From Hyphomicrobiales bacterium (GTDB lineage Bacteria; Pseudomonadota; Alphaproteobacteria; Rhizobiales; Beijerinckiaceae), in contig JANXWK010000001.1 in the NCBI GenBank assembly GCA_025351165.1, forward strand, positions 32,464 through 96,463: a DNA stretch of 64,000 bases, written 5' to 3'. Under the pieces are notes generated by a model. It was not told the origin of the DNA and ran no database searches. It saw nothing but the letters and a program-made list of their open reading frames with translations. The first letter of the stretch is position 1; each line of letters opens with the position of its first letter. The translations under genes were made by a program, and so were the position numbers. Below are positions 53,591-62,021 of the stretch, one piece after another.

Positions 53591-54058
53591 ATGTCAGGCA
53601 CTAAAACACCTTTTGATACTGAAATTGTTCGTGAGCTTGCCAAGCTGTTAGCTGAGACTGATCTAACAGAAATTGAAGTTGAAAAAGCTGATCTTCGCAT
53701 TCGAGTGGCGCGGCAAGTCCAGGCGCATGTCAGTGTTGCTGCACCCTCCACCGTTATTCCCCTTTCGCAGGCAAATCCCCAGGCTGCCGCACCAATAGTG
53801 CCTCAGGCCAAGCCCGTAGATAATCCAAATGCTGTAAAGTCACCAATGGTAGGGACAGCTTATCGCCGTGCAACGCCAGATGGCAAGCCGCTTGTAGAGG
53901 TTGGCGCCAGTGTAAAGGAGGGTGACAAGCTCATGCTTATTGAAGCAATGAAGACCTTCAATGATATTATTGCGCCACGCGCAGGCACAGTTACGCATAT
54001 ATTTATTGATGACAAACAGCCTGTCGAGTACGGCGAAGCCCTGTTAATTATAGAATGA
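53591..54058 (+). CDS. accB: Biotin carboxyl carrier protein of acetyl-CoA carboxylase
   Basis: The product has 155 residues from the ATG at 53591; the frame opens at a TTG at 53567 but that leader is not conserved. The C-terminal biotinyl domain has VGTAYRRATPDGKPLVEVG and the biotin site LIEAMKTFNDI. A Pro/Ala-rich linker separates it from the N-terminal helix. It carries carboxylated biotin between AccC and the transferase. Its stop codon (TGA at 54056) overlaps an ATG at 54055 in the accC frame. Confidence 0.97.
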   Translation: MSGTKTPFDTEIVRELAKLLAETDLTEIEVEKADLRIRVARQVQAHVSVAAPSTVIPLSQANPQAAAPIVPQAKPVDNPNAVKSPMVGTAYRRATPDGKPLVEVGASVKEGDKLMLIEAMKTFNDIIAPRAGTVTHIFIDDKQPVEYGEALLIIE

Positions 54059-54075
54059 ACACTAGGCCTTTTAAA

Positions 54076-55428
54076 ATGTTTGAGAAAATCCTCATTGCAA
54101 ACAGGGGTGAAATTGCGCTGCGTATATTGCGGGCTGCAAAAGAGCTTGGCGTTGCAACTGTTGCTGTACATTCCACTGCTGATGCAGATGCCATGCATGT
54201 CAAACTTGCAGATGAAAGCGTATGTATTGGTCCGCCTTCTGCTACAGACAGCTATCTGAATATTCCGGCTCTCATCTCTGCCTGTGAAATTACAGGCGCT
54301 GATGCAGTACATCCTGGTTATGGGTTTCTCTCAGAAAATGCACGATTTGCAGAGGTTCTTGAAGATCATAATATCGCTTTTATTGGGCCAAAGCCTGAGC
54401 ATATTCGTATTATGGGCGATAAGATTGAAGCAAAAAAAACAGCTCGCCGTCTTGGCATTCCCTGTGTGCCTGGATCTGATGGCGGCATAACCGATGATGA
54501 CGAGGCGATGCGGGTCGCCAATGATATTGGTTATCCTGTGCTCGTAAAAGCTGCGGCAGGCGGCGGTGGTCGCGGCATGAAGGTTGCGCGCACGCAAGCT
54601 GATTTAAGCAATGCACTCTCATCTGCGCGCCAAGAAGCAAAATCGGCCTTTGGCGATGATGCAGTTTATCTTGAGAAATATCTGGAAAAACCACGTCATA
54701 TAGAAATTCAGGTTATTGGTGACGGGCGCGGTAATGCTGTGCATCTTGGAGAGCGTGACTGCTCCTTGCAACGCCGGCATCAAAAAGTCTGGGAGGAGGG
54801 GCCATCTCCTGCACTTAATCTTGAGCAGCGTGAAAAAATTGGGATGACCGTTGCCAAGGCAATGCAGGACCTTAAATACCTGGGCGTGGGAACTGTAGAG
54901 TTCCTGTATGAAAACGACGAGTTTTATTTCATTGAAATGAATACGCGTATTCAGGTTGAGCATCCTGTAACAGAAATGATTACGGGCATTGATCTTGTCA
55001 ACGAGCAGATCAAGGTAGCCGCTGGCGGTATACTACCGTTTACGCAAGCTGATATAAAGATTGATGGTCATGCTATTGAGTGCAGGGTTAACGCAGAGCA
55101 TCCAACCAATTTTAGACCATCACCAGGGCTTATTACCTATTTCCATCCCCCTGGTGGACTTGGTGTACGCGTCGATTCTGCGGTTTATCAGGGCTATCGC
55201 ATTCCACCTCACTACGATTCGCTTGTGGGTAAGCTTATTGTGCATGGGCGCAACCGCACAGAATGCCTTATGCGCCTTCGTCGCTCTTTGGATGAATTTG
55301 TGGTTGATGGCATTGATACGACATTGCCTTTGTTTCGCACCCTGGTACGCAACCAGGATGTGCTGAACGGAGACTATGATATTCACTGGCTTGAGAATTT
55401 TTTGAAAGACAGCGCAGTATCTGAATAA
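54076..55428 (+). CDS. accC: Biotin carboxylase subunit of acetyl-CoA carboxylase
   Basis: The product has 450 residues from the ATG at 54076 (MFEKILIANRGEIALRIL); the ATG at 54055 that overlaps accB's stop would add seven. ATP-grasp landmarks are HPGYGFLSENARFAEVLE, the glycine-rich loop KAAAGGGGRGMK, ERDCSLQRRHQKVWEEGPSP and EMNTRIQVEHPVTEMITGID. It carboxylates biotin on AccB with ATP and bicarbonate, the first committed step of fatty-acid synthesis. Confidence 0.98.
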   Translation: MFEKILIANRGEIALRILRAAKELGVATVAVHSTADADAMHVKLADESVCIGPPSATDSYLNIPALISACEITGADAVHPGYGFLSENARFAEVLEDHNIAFIGPKPEHIRIMGDKIEAKKTARRLGIPCVPGSDGGITDDDEAMRVANDIGYPVLVKAAAGGGGRGMKVARTQADLSNALSSARQEAKSAFGDDAVYLEKYLEKPRHIEIQVIGDGRGNAVHLGERDCSLQRRHQKVWEEGPSPALNLEQREKIGMTVAKAMQDLKYLGVGTVEFLYENDEFYFIEMNTRIQVEHPVTEMITGIDLVNEQIKVAAGGILPFTQADIKIDGHAIECRVNAEHPTNFRPSPGLITYFHPPGGLGVRVDSAVYQGYRIPPHYDSLVGKLIVHGRNRTECLMRLRRSLDEFVVDGIDTTLPLFRTLVRNQDVLNGDYDIHWLENFLKDSAVSE

Positions 55429-55462
55429 CTGCTCCAGCAGATACGTAAAAAGGTCTTCTTTG

Positions 55463-55478
55463 TTAAAAAATGATTAAC
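55463..55478 (+). promoter_or_regulatory. CtrA-type box upstream of the 370-aa gene
   Basis: The sequence is TTAAAAAATGATTAAC, a perfect TTAA-N7-TTAAC match, 87 bases before the ATG at 55565 and 35 bases after accC. The match is made of A/T-rich half-sites in an AT-rich gap, so chance is possible. If real it would place an unknown gene in the CtrA regulon. Confidence 0.4.
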
Positions 55479-55564
55479 TTGAAAATATTGCAAGTTCATA
55501 CTAGGTTTGTTATGAAAGTTATAGAATAAAAAACTAGGCTCATATAAAACAGGGATAGGCTAGT

Positions 55565-56677
55565 ATGGCTGGAGGAGCAATTAAGCCGTCAGAACGTGTA
55601 AAATCCATACCCTCAGAGTATGCGACACCTGTATTCGAGCCTGCATCCCCCCAGTTTAGATTGAGAAGCATTTCAAAACATCTGCAAGAAAAAATTAATA
55701 TTTATAAAACAGACAAATCACCGTTTAATCGGGCAGATTTAAACTATGTTGCAGCGCATGCCAAATCCTTAATTGAAGAAGCAAAAATAAAAGGAGCAGA
55801 GCCTTCAACTTTTGTTGCGGTTCAAAACATGATTAATCAGGCAACGCATGATCTTAGGTCAGCTGACATAGCCTTTGGAAAAGTCACACAGGCTCCACAA
55901 ATCCCTTATATTCCTCAGGTAAAGCTTGACGCACCTCTTATTACGAAATCAGGCAATGGCATTGGTGATGTTCTTGCCACGATACCCAATGGAATTTCGA
56001 TTGCTGGAACAGCATTTGTTGGTGGGGGCTTTAATGCAGTTACTGGCATTCCAAATGCAGCTTCAGGTGTGATTAATAGTATTATCAAAGTACCTGCAAA
56101 AGTTAATGATTTTTTCTCGCTTGTACAACCTGCAACGGGTGAAACAAGTGCGAAAAGCTGGGTAAACAGTCCGTTCAGACATTTTGCGTATAATGCAAGA
56201 CAGGAAGTTGCACAGACAAGAAAAATAAACAAATTAAGAGAAGAGGCATTTAACGCAGAACAGAAGAAAAAAGGCGTTGTTCCAGCCTATTCGGAAGCCA
56301 TTTTTGGATTTTTGGGCTCTTTTGCAGTAGATGCCTATATTGGAGGAAAAGTCTTTAAAAACCTTACAAAGTCAAAGGTTAAGCCCAATACGGCTATTGA
56401 GGCAGGTACCGATTTACATCCACGTGTGCCCAGTGGCCCCACGCGTAACCCAAAAGTTCCCACTCCCAAAAGAGATGTTAAACTTCAAGGACATTTGGGT
56501 GAGCTTAATCTAAGGCTTACTGCGTTACCTGAAGAAATTACTGCAAGATACAATCTTCTTGTCAAACAGCTCAGCTCACCAGTCAATAGAAATTATCTTG
56601 ATAAAATAACCAAAGCTGAAAGGTTGAAGAGGGTTAACAAAGCCTATGAATATATTAAGATTCAAAAAGGCATGTAG
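55565..56677 (+). CDS. Unknown 370-aa protein with Gly/Ala-rich helical middle
   Basis: No known family was recognised. Residues 1-135 are soluble and helical (LQEKINIYKTDKSPFNRADL). Residues about 140-200 are a Gly/Ala-rich hydrophobic stretch (GIGDVLATIPNGISIAGTAF, VGGGFNAVTGIPNAASG), and another lies near 245-260 (FGFLGSFAVDAYIGGKVF). These resemble the pre-toxin or membrane-contact regions of secreted effectors, and the general plan recalls residues 180-300 of the 614-aa protein at 18361. No toxin domain, signal peptide or immunity partner is visible. Its 3' end is part of a 17-bp tandem repeat. Confidence 0.7.
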   Translation: MAGGAIKPSERVKSIPSEYATPVFEPASPQFRLRSISKHLQEKINIYKTDKSPFNRADLNYVAAHAKSLIEEAKIKGAEPSTFVAVQNMINQATHDLRSADIAFGKVTQAPQIPYIPQVKLDAPLITKSGNGIGDVLATIPNGISIAGTAFVGGGFNAVTGIPNAASGVINSIIKVPAKVNDFFSLVQPATGETSAKSWVNSPFRHFAYNARQEVAQTRKINKLREEAFNAEQKKKGVVPAYSEAIFGFLGSFAVDAYIGGKVFKNLTKSKVKPNTAIEAGTDLHPRVPSGPTRNPKVPTPKRDVKLQGHLGELNLRLTALPEEITARYNLLVKQLSSPVNRNYLDKITKAERLKRVNKAYEYIKIQKGM

Positions 56678-56717
56678 AAAATAAAGGCATATAAGAAATA
56701 AAGGCATGCAGAAAATA
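56667..56717 (+). repeat. Three 17-bp tandem repeats between the 370-aa gene and aat
   Basis: AAGGCATGTAGAAAATA, AAGGCATATAAGAAATA and AAGGCATGCAGAAAATA follow each other without gaps. The first copy contains the stop codon of the 370-aa gene. The two end copies differ at one position; the middle one is more divergent. It is probably a slippage product. Confidence 0.7.
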
Positions 56718-56816
56718 AGTTTCAATTTTTGTCATAAACTTAGTGTTTTAAAGTGCTGTGAACAATTTTACAAAGATTATCTGCCAGTATTGACCAAGAA
56801 TGTTAAAATCAATTAC

Positions 56817-57404
56817 ATGATCACCCCCCAGATTCTGCTTGATGCCTATGCTGCTGGCCTATTTCCAATGGCCGAGAGTGCGGATGACCCATCCATCCAT
56901 TGGGTAGAACCAAAATTGCGGGGTATTATACCTTTAGACGGTTTTCATGCTTCGACCAAGCTTAGGCGCCTCATAGGCAGCGACACATTTCAGGTTCAGT
57001 TTAATACAAATTTTGCTGGTGTGCTTGATGCTTGTGCAGCATCTACGCCTGATCGCCCCAGTACATGGATCAACACACAGATAAAAGCGCTTTACATAGA
57101 GCTTCATACCCACGGATTTTGTCACTCAGTGGAGGTTTACAAGGGTGGCCAGTTGGTTGGAGGTCTTTACGGCGTAAGTCTGGGGGCTGCATTTTTTGGC
57201 GAGAGTATGTTTCATACAGCTACAAACGCTTCTAAAGTTGCGTTGGTCTATTTGGTGGAGCGATTAAACCAACGTGGATTTAAACTGCTTGATACACAGT
57301 TCATAACAGATCACCTCAAACAATTTGGTGCCATTGAAATTCCAGCCAAGCGGTACAAATTGTTACTGAACGAAGCCTTGTTGGTAGGAGCTGATTTTAA
57401 ATAG
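56817..57404 (+). CDS. aat: Leucyl/phenylalanyl-tRNA-protein transferase
   Basis: The product has 195 residues from the ATG at 56817 ([21 protein letters not shown]). The frame opens at 56706, but the added leader is not conserved. Conserved segments are [40 protein letters not shown], and [21 protein letters not shown]. It attaches Leu or Phe to N-terminal Arg/Lys of proteins as a degradation signal for ClpAPS. It follows the 370-aa gene by 139 bases. Confidence 0.95.
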   Translation: MITPQILLDAYAAGLFPMAESADDPSIHWVEPKLRGIIPLDGFHASTKLRRLIGSDTFQVQFNTNFAGVLDACAASTPDRPSTWINTQIKALYIELHTHGFCHSVEVYKGGQLVGGLYGVSLGAAFFGESMFHTATNASKVALVYLVERLNQRGFKLLDTQFITDHLKQFGAIEIPAKRYKLLLNEALLVGADFK

Positions 57405-57530
57405 CAAGACATAAACAGCGATTCAGCATAAAGTATTCATGGATCATCTCCTCTCCAGACAAAATGGTTTTTTGTATTTGGGAGGATTCATACAGTGGTA
57501 CATTTTTGCGTTAACATACGAGGTCTTCCC

Positions 57531-57788
57531 ATGTCCCAGACAACAAACCCCTTTCTTGATCAGTTTGCTAAAATGATGACGGATGCAGCAGGCGTTGCCT
57601 CCAGCGCAAAGCGTGAGGTTGATAGTCTTGTCAAATCACAAATTGACCGTCTGTTGCGCGATGCAGATGTCGTTACGCGTGAGGAATTTGAAGCTGTGCG
57701 TCAGATGGCAGCCCTAGCACGAGATGAAAATGAAAAATTATCCACAAAAATTTTAGCGTTGGAAGCCAAGCTGGGGATAAACGGGTGA
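57531..57788 (+). CDS. UbiK/BMFP-type ubiquinone-assembly accessory protein
   Basis: The product has 85 residues from the ATG at 57531. A GTG at 57495 with a good GGAGG site nine bases upstream would add 12 residues and cannot be excluded. The N-terminal half is amphipathic (NPFLDQFAKMMTDAAGVA) and the C-terminal half is the coiled coil VTREEFEAVRQMAALARDEN. This plan is that of the BMFP family (YqiC/UbiK), which binds membranes and helps ubiquinone biosynthesis. Confidence 0.85.
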   Translation: MSQTTNPFLDQFAKMMTDAAGVASSAKREVDSLVKSQIDRLLRDADVVTREEFEAVRQMAALARDENEKLSTKILALEAKLGING

Positions 57789-57836
57789 AATGCTTTAGCT
57801 TTTAAATCGCCCGCAAAATATTAACTTTGAAAAGCT

Positions 57837-58065
57837 GAGTCGCTTGAATCACTTAAGCTTCTTGAGTCGAACTGTTCCTTCATAAATAGCAAGATATGAG
57901 CGTAGTGGACAACTAGGGTTATCCCTGTGGAAGTTGTGGTTCAAAGCATTGTAATTTACCCTCGAATCCATGATCTAATTAATAATAAGGCACCGTGTGC
58001 TTGTAGGCTTTTCTGCAAGTGATATTGTCTTAAAAGATTGATTCGACTGTATATTTTTACGAATC
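57837..58065. promoter_or_regulatory. Cluster of six GANTC (CcrM) sites
   Basis: GANTC occurs at 57837, 57846, 57864, 57964, 58040 and 58061, six times in 229 bases, where about one is expected by chance. In alphaproteobacteria CcrM methylates GANTC and hemimethylation times transcription through GcrA and related factors. The cluster fills the 409-base gap between the ubiK-like and ybjN-like genes. Confidence 0.5.
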
Positions 58066-58073
58066 AATTTTTT
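57880..58073 (+). ncRNA. Candidate small RNA in the 409-base gap before the ybjN-like gene
   Basis: The gap has no coding frame. It contains a hairpin with arms ACAACT/AGTTGT and an inner AGGG/CCCT pair (57909-57937), another small stem near 57990-58020, and ends in a terminator-like hairpin at 58032-58073. A transcript of roughly 190 bases is suggested by these features alone; ends are approximate. I considered 6S RNA but could not see its conserved closing stems and central bubble. Confidence 0.3.
58032..58073 (+). terminator. Rho-independent terminator-like hairpin
   Basis: ATTGATTCG (58037-58045) pairs perfectly with CGAATCAAT (58060-58068). Flanking AAAAG and TTTTT extend the stem to 14 bp with one G-U pair and give the T-run. 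No gene ends close upstream on the plus strand (the nearest ends at 57788), which is why a small RNA is suspected. Confidence 0.6.
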
Positions 58074-58197
58074 GTTGCGTTTCCCATCTATTCTGAAGTG
58101 TTGCGTGATTTACGGTGTATGACCTGCACTGTAATGCCTTTTTTTGTGTTCAAACCATCGCTATTTTTTGTATTTAATTAGGTTCAGGTTTTAAATT

Positions 58198-58698
58198 ATG
58201 CCCTTAAATGAATTTCATATTGAGCGTCATGAGCATCCAATTGATAAAATTGAACGGATTGCAACGCTGAACGATTGGTCTTTTGAACGAACTGGTCAGG
58301 ATGAGGTTTCAATTACAGTAGACGGAAAATGGAGCGAGTACCGAGTAGCGTTTACGTGGATTGAAAATATTGAGGCGCTTCATATTGCATCAGCTTTTGA
58401 CCTTAAAGTACCTGAGCGGCGTAAGGCTGAAATGCAACAGCTGATATGTCAGATAAACGAACAGATGTGGATTGGGCATTTTGATTACTGGGCAAAAGAC
58501 AATATGGTAATGTTCCGACACTCGCTTGTGCTGTCTGGTGGAGCCGAGGCTCTTTCCGCCCAATATGAATCCATGCTCCATCATGCAACAAATAGCTGTG
58601 AAATATACTATCAGGCTTTTCAATTTGTTGTCTGGGCTGGAAAATCGGCAAATGATGCGCTCTCTTCTGCAATGTTTGAAACTGTGGGTGAAGCTTGA
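58198..58698 (+). CDS. YbjN-domain protein
   Basis: The product has 166 residues. The YbjN-like fold is visible from IERIATLNDWSFERTGQDEV to WIENIEALHIASAFDLKVP, then MQQLICQINEQMWIGHFDYW and MVMFRHSLVLSGG. The domain resembles type III secretion chaperones; its exact function is unclear. Its stop codon overlaps the TTG start of proC. The arrangement ybjN-proC is common in alphaproteobacteria. Confidence 0.9.
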   Translation: MPLNEFHIERHEHPIDKIERIATLNDWSFERTGQDEVSITVDGKWSEYRVAFTWIENIEALHIASAFDLKVPERRKAEMQQLICQINEQMWIGHFDYWAKDNMVMFRHSLVLSGGAEALSAQYESMLHHATNSCEIYYQAFQFVVWAGKSANDALSSAMFETVGEA

Positions 58699-59519
58699 AC
58701 GCGACCAAAACACTCTGGCCTCAATCATTATTGCTGTTTGGTGCAGGGAAAATGGGCGCAGCCATGCTTAAAGGCTGGCTAAAAAATGGAATGCCAGGTT
58801 CTGCCGTCACAATTATTGACCCTTATATTGCGCATGATGTATGGGAGCTGGCTTTTAAATATGGTTGTACAGTCAATCCCAAAGTTCATGTAAGGGCGCA
58901 TGACGTTATTGTTCTTGCTATAAAGCCTCAACTTTTAAACTCTATAAATTTAAATACTATGGTTGAAAAAAATACACTTGTTATTTCAATCATGGCCGGC
59001 AAAACGATTTTCAATATCCAAACCCAGATGCCTTATGTGCAGGCTGTTATTCGCGTGATGCCCAATACACCTGCCAGCATCGGGAAAGGGATGAGTGGAG
59101 CTTTTGCATCACCGTCTGTATCTGTTGGACAGAACGCTTTAGCGCAGCGACTCCTGGAAGCTGTAGGCAAGGTTGAATGGCTGGAAAAAGAAGCTGATAT
59201 TGATGCCGTGACAGCTGTATCAGGCTCTGGACCAGCTTATGTATTCTATATGGTGGAATGTATGGCAAAGGCTGGAGAGGCTGCTGGTCTTAAGCCCAGT
59301 GTTGCCATGAGGCTTGCGCGGGCAACTGTTGAAGGGGCAGGGTATTTGCTGGGTTATGAGGGGAATCAGTCTGTATCTGATCTGCGTGTAAATGTAACAT
59401 CGCCAAATGGAACAACGGCCGCTGCACTTGATATTCTTATGGCTGATGAGGGGCTTGAAAACCTTATGAGACGTACTATTTTAGCTGCCAAGCATAAATC
59501 TTGCGAACTTTCGGGTTGA
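58695..59519 (+). CDS. proC: Pyrroline-5-carboxylate reductase
   Basis: The product has 274 residues from a TTG at 58695; no ATG lies before the conserved motif. The NAD(P)-binding motif is LLFGAGKMGAAMLKGWL. Conserved C-terminal segments are VTAVSGSGPAYVFYMVECM, AGEAAGLKP, LRVNVTSPNGTTAAAL. It performs the last step of proline synthesis. The overlap with the ybjN-like stop suggests translational coupling. Confidence 0.96.
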   Translation: MNATKTLWPQSLLLFGAGKMGAAMLKGWLKNGMPGSAVTIIDPYIAHDVWELAFKYGCTVNPKVHVRAHDVIVLAIKPQLLNSINLNTMVEKNTLVISIMAGKTIFNIQTQMPYVQAVIRVMPNTPASIGKGMSGAFASPSVSVGQNALAQRLLEAVGKVEWLEKEADIDAVTAVSGSGPAYVFYMVECMAKAGEAAGLKPSVAMRLARATVEGAGYLLGYEGNQSVSDLRVNVTSPNGTTAAALDILMADEGLENLMRRTILAAKHKSCELSG

Positions 59520-59597
59520 TAACCCTCTAAACCGTGCATTATCTGCTCAATTAACCAAGTAAAATATTTCTGTAAAAAACTTTGTTTTTTTTTAATC

Positions 59598-59622
59598 TTG
59601 TAAGGTTGGTGTAAGGTTGAGG
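59598..59622 (+). promoter_or_regulatory. Copy 3 of the four-copy TGTAAGG direct-repeat element
   Basis: The element reads TTGTAAGGTTGG followed by TGTAAGGTTGAGG, one base different from the copy at 18302. It follows a run of ten Ts. It lies 115 bases before the 92-aa gene at 59738 and 78 bases after proC. Confidence 0.7.
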
Positions 59623-59737
59623 TATTATGCTTTGACCAGTTACAGAAGAAATACGAGTTTGATGCCTCAAAATATGACATTGCCTTGTGTCTTGTTTGCT
59701 GTAAAACCAGACTTAAAGTTAAAGATGGAATTGTGTT

Positions 59738-60016
59738 ATGATTGATAAGCTACTTTCTGGGAGCGTTAAGTCACCAAACTCTAATCAGAGTTTACAGAAT
59801 AGCGCTGGTTTTAATGCTGGTTCTATAAAGCCGTCTTCAACACTAACGTCTGCTAATACACTTCAATCATCAAACGTTATTTCTATTGCTTCCTTCACTT
59901 CCAATACCAGTTCTTTTAATGTTACAGCGAATAAATTTGCTCCAGCGGCTGGATCTTCTGGTACTGTATATGTTACAAGTAATCCCGTCGCATCCAATTC
60001 AGCCCTTTCAAAGTAA
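59738..60016 (+). CDS. Small Ser/Thr/Asn-rich unknown protein, 92 aa
   Basis: The product has 92 residues, about a quarter of them serine, with many Asn and Thr and almost no charge after the first dozen residues. It has no signal peptide or transmembrane helix; the composition is like that of secreted or disordered export substrates. It ends three bases before the next gene, so the pair is co-translated. A copy of the 25-bp element lies upstream. An opposite-strand frame (59863-60096) is a shadow. Confidence 0.6.
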   Translation: MIDKLLSGSVKSPNSNQSLQNSAGFNAGSIKPSSTLTSANTLQSSNVISIASFTSNTSSFNVTANKFAPAAGSSGTVYVTSNPVASNSALSK

Positions 60017-60019
60017 TGC

Positions 60020-60652
60020 ATGAGCATAGTTGTCGTCTTACCAATAGAGCCAAATGCTAGCCTAGGTGGGGCAGAGTTTGAGTCTGACCTCAGCATAAAA
60101 GTATCCAGATCCGCTGGTAAGCCAGCAAAAGTATTTTTGCCAAAACGTGTTATGAGCCAACTCGAGGCGTTAAAACGTAACGAACCCTCTCCTTCGAACT
60201 ATATTTATCGTGAGCGTGGTTCGTCTTTCCTGCCAAATTTTCATATTACAGTCCCAGATCAGTCTTCCAGCACAACGCGGTGGGAAATGGGCGCGCAGGG
60301 AGGTGCTTTTGGTGCGCTTTTTCCACGTAACATTCCTGGCATGCCAAGCATGAATGCGTCTCTTGCCAATAAGGCTCCTTCTGGTGATCCAATTCCAGCA
60401 TGTCTTGGGTTTACGATCACTATGGGCGGGATGATGTTATTTGGATCAGTCGCTTCCGATGCAAATGGAGCGCCCGGCGTATCCTTCAATGTTCTTGCAG
60501 CTGGTGGAAACACGCAGCAGGGACAGCCGCAGGTTGTTAAAACAGGCAGTATTGTGAAAGTCTCGTTGCCAAACGGTACTGTAGTTGAAATTCCACAAGC
60601 TTTTACACAGGCTATGAACAAGTACTTAAATGTTATTGCCAGCGTGGGCTAA
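60020..60652 (+). CDS. Unknown 210-aa protein coupled to the 92-aa gene
   Basis: No family was recognised. The product has a basic N-terminal part (LSIKVSRSAGKPAKVFLPKR) and a Gly/Ala/Met-rich central region (ALFPRNIPGMPSMN, GFTITMGGMMLFGSVASDAN) that could contact membrane, and ends in VSLPNGTVVEIPQAFTQAMN. It starts three bases after the 92-aa gene and probably functions with it. The 214-base gap to sciP shows nothing I can name. Confidence 0.65.
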   Translation: MSIVVVLPIEPNASLGGAEFESDLSIKVSRSAGKPAKVFLPKRVMSQLEALKRNEPSPSNYIYRERGSSFLPNFHITVPDQSSSTTRWEMGAQGGAFGALFPRNIPGMPSMNASLANKAPSGDPIPACLGFTITMGGMMLFGSVASDANGAPGVSFNVLAAGGNTQQGQPQVVKTGSIVKVSLPNGTVVEIPQAFTQAMNKYLNVIASVG

Positions 60653-60866
60653 ACTACAACCCATTTACATGGTGTGATAACAACCGCCTAATATGCTTTT
60701 GTGTCGTTAAATAGCAAGCACTTTAAAAAACCATGTTTAAAAGCAAACTATCTTTAATTTGTGTAGCAGCACCGCTTGCAGTATACTTACTATTAGAATT
60801 GTTTGAATGTGATGTGTAAAATGGCTCTTTTCATGAGTTGAAAAAGGCTAAAATGCACTTATGCTG

Positions 60867-61142
60867 TTAAAACCTGTACTGTTGGATACGTGTTGTGCGC
60901 AAGCCTGCAAGACCATGACTGTCAATAGACTGTTGCCATGACAAGAACTCGTCTACTGTAAGTGTATAACGGCTACAGGCCTCCTCAAGGGAAAGAAGAC
61001 CACCACGTACGGCTGCTACAACTTCTGCCTTGCGGCGGATGACCCAACGCCTTGTACTTGTTGGTGGTAAGTCTGCCAATGTAAGCGGGCTACCATCTGG
61101 GCCTATAACGTATTTTGCCCTTGGGCGTAACTCAATACTCAT
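60867..61142 (-). CDS. sciP: CtrA inhibitor SciP
   Basis: The product has 91 residues from the ATG at 61142 (MSIELRPRAKYVIGPDGSPL); the frame runs up to 61184 but that part is not conserved. The helix-turn-helix region TSTRRWVIRRKAEVVAAVRG and LLSLEEACSRYTLTVDEFLSW is almost invariant in SciP. SciP binds CtrA and blocks its recruitment of RNA polymerase late in the cell cycle. As in Caulobacter it lies among flagellar genes. Confidence 0.95.
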   Translation of the reverse strand: MSIELRPRAKYVIGPDGSPLTLADLPPTSTRRWVIRRKAEVVAAVRGGLLSLEEACSRYTLTVDEFLSWQQSIDSHGLAGLRTTRIQQYRF

Positions 61143-61277
61143 TTTACACTCACTCATACACTTAACGCAACTAACTACACACACATTACATCAAGGGCCT
61201 TAAAAAAAACCTAAAGCGATTGATTGTTTTCAACTTATATTCATTTTGGGATTTTTTAAGAAATTACTACCTGTAGA

Positions 61278-62006
61278 TTATCGTGAAACTGCTACAATCT
61301 GATCGGGTTTAAAACTTAACCCTCCTGCAATGAGAGTTGCCGTACCACTGCTTGAATCAATTCCGCTTATCTGCGTGCTAATTTTTGTTGATGCAGTGAA
61401 GCTACTTCCAGCGGAATTTACGCCTGTAACTTTAATAGAATAGATGCCATCTGGCATTTTTACGCCGCTTGCATTAAGCCCATCCCAGGTCATGGCCTGA
61501 TCTCCAGCTTTAAGGGATTGTGTATAGTTTGCCACTTGTGTGCCGCTTGCATCTGTAATGGTAATATTGGCGTTTTGTGCTGCGCTTGGTGCATTAACCG
61601 TCCACACTGCTTTACCACCAGATAGTATACTTTGAGCTGACTGGATGGTCGCATTTAGACCAACATAGCCCAAGAGTGAACTGATCTGTGAAGAGCTGCC
61701 TGTATTAGATGCAATTGTATCCAGTTTAGCATTGCTTTTAAGTAATTGCTCTACCTGTGAAAACTGAACAAGTTGTTGTGTAAACTGGTTTGTGTCCAAC
61801 GGAGCGGTTGGATCTTGATGCTGCAACTGAGTTGTAAGCAGGCTCAAGAACTGGTTAAAATTATCTGCAATCCCTTTTGCACCCGTAATTGCGCTCGCGC
61901 CAGAGCCAGCAGCTGGTTTAGTACTGTTAGACGTTGTTGTTCCATTTACTGCTGCAGCAACTACAGATTTTGAAACGGTTGCAATTGGGTTTGAGACGAT
62001 GGCCAT
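61278..62006 (-). CDS. flgD: Flagellar hook-capping protein FlgD
   Basis: The product has 242 residues. The N-terminal export and cap-assembly region is NFNQFLSLLTTQLQHQDPTA followed by PLDTNQFTQQLVQFSQVEQL. A FlgD Ig-like domain follows (ANITITDASGTQVANYTQSL, AMTWDGLNASGVKMPDGIYS). FlgD caps the growing hook. It is preceded by fliK on the same strand, and by three 14-bp tandem repeats just upstream of its ribosome-binding site. Confidence 0.95.
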   Translation of the reverse strand: MAIVSNPIATVSKSVVAAAVNGTTTSNSTKPAAGSGASAITGAKGIADNFNQFLSLLTTQLQHQDPTAPLDTNQFTQQLVQFSQVEQLLKSNAKLDTIASNTGSSSQISSLLGYVGLNATIQSAQSILSGGKAVWTVNAPSAAQNANITITDASGTQVANYTQSLKAGDQAMTWDGLNASGVKMPDGIYSIKVTGVNSAGSSFTASTKISTQISGIDSSSGTATLIAGGLSFKPDQIVAVSR

Positions 62007-62021
62007 AATCTTGATACCTTC

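Noticed and set aside
55485..55515. A fifth copy of the 25-bp element before the 370-aa gene
   Set aside because: TTGCAAGTTCATACTAGGTTTG matches only about half the positions and lacks the T-tract and the second TGTAAGG half-site.
57880..58073. 6S RNA gene
   Set aside because: The region lacks a convincing closing stem joining both ends and the large central bubble. Kept only as a low-confidence small RNA candidate.
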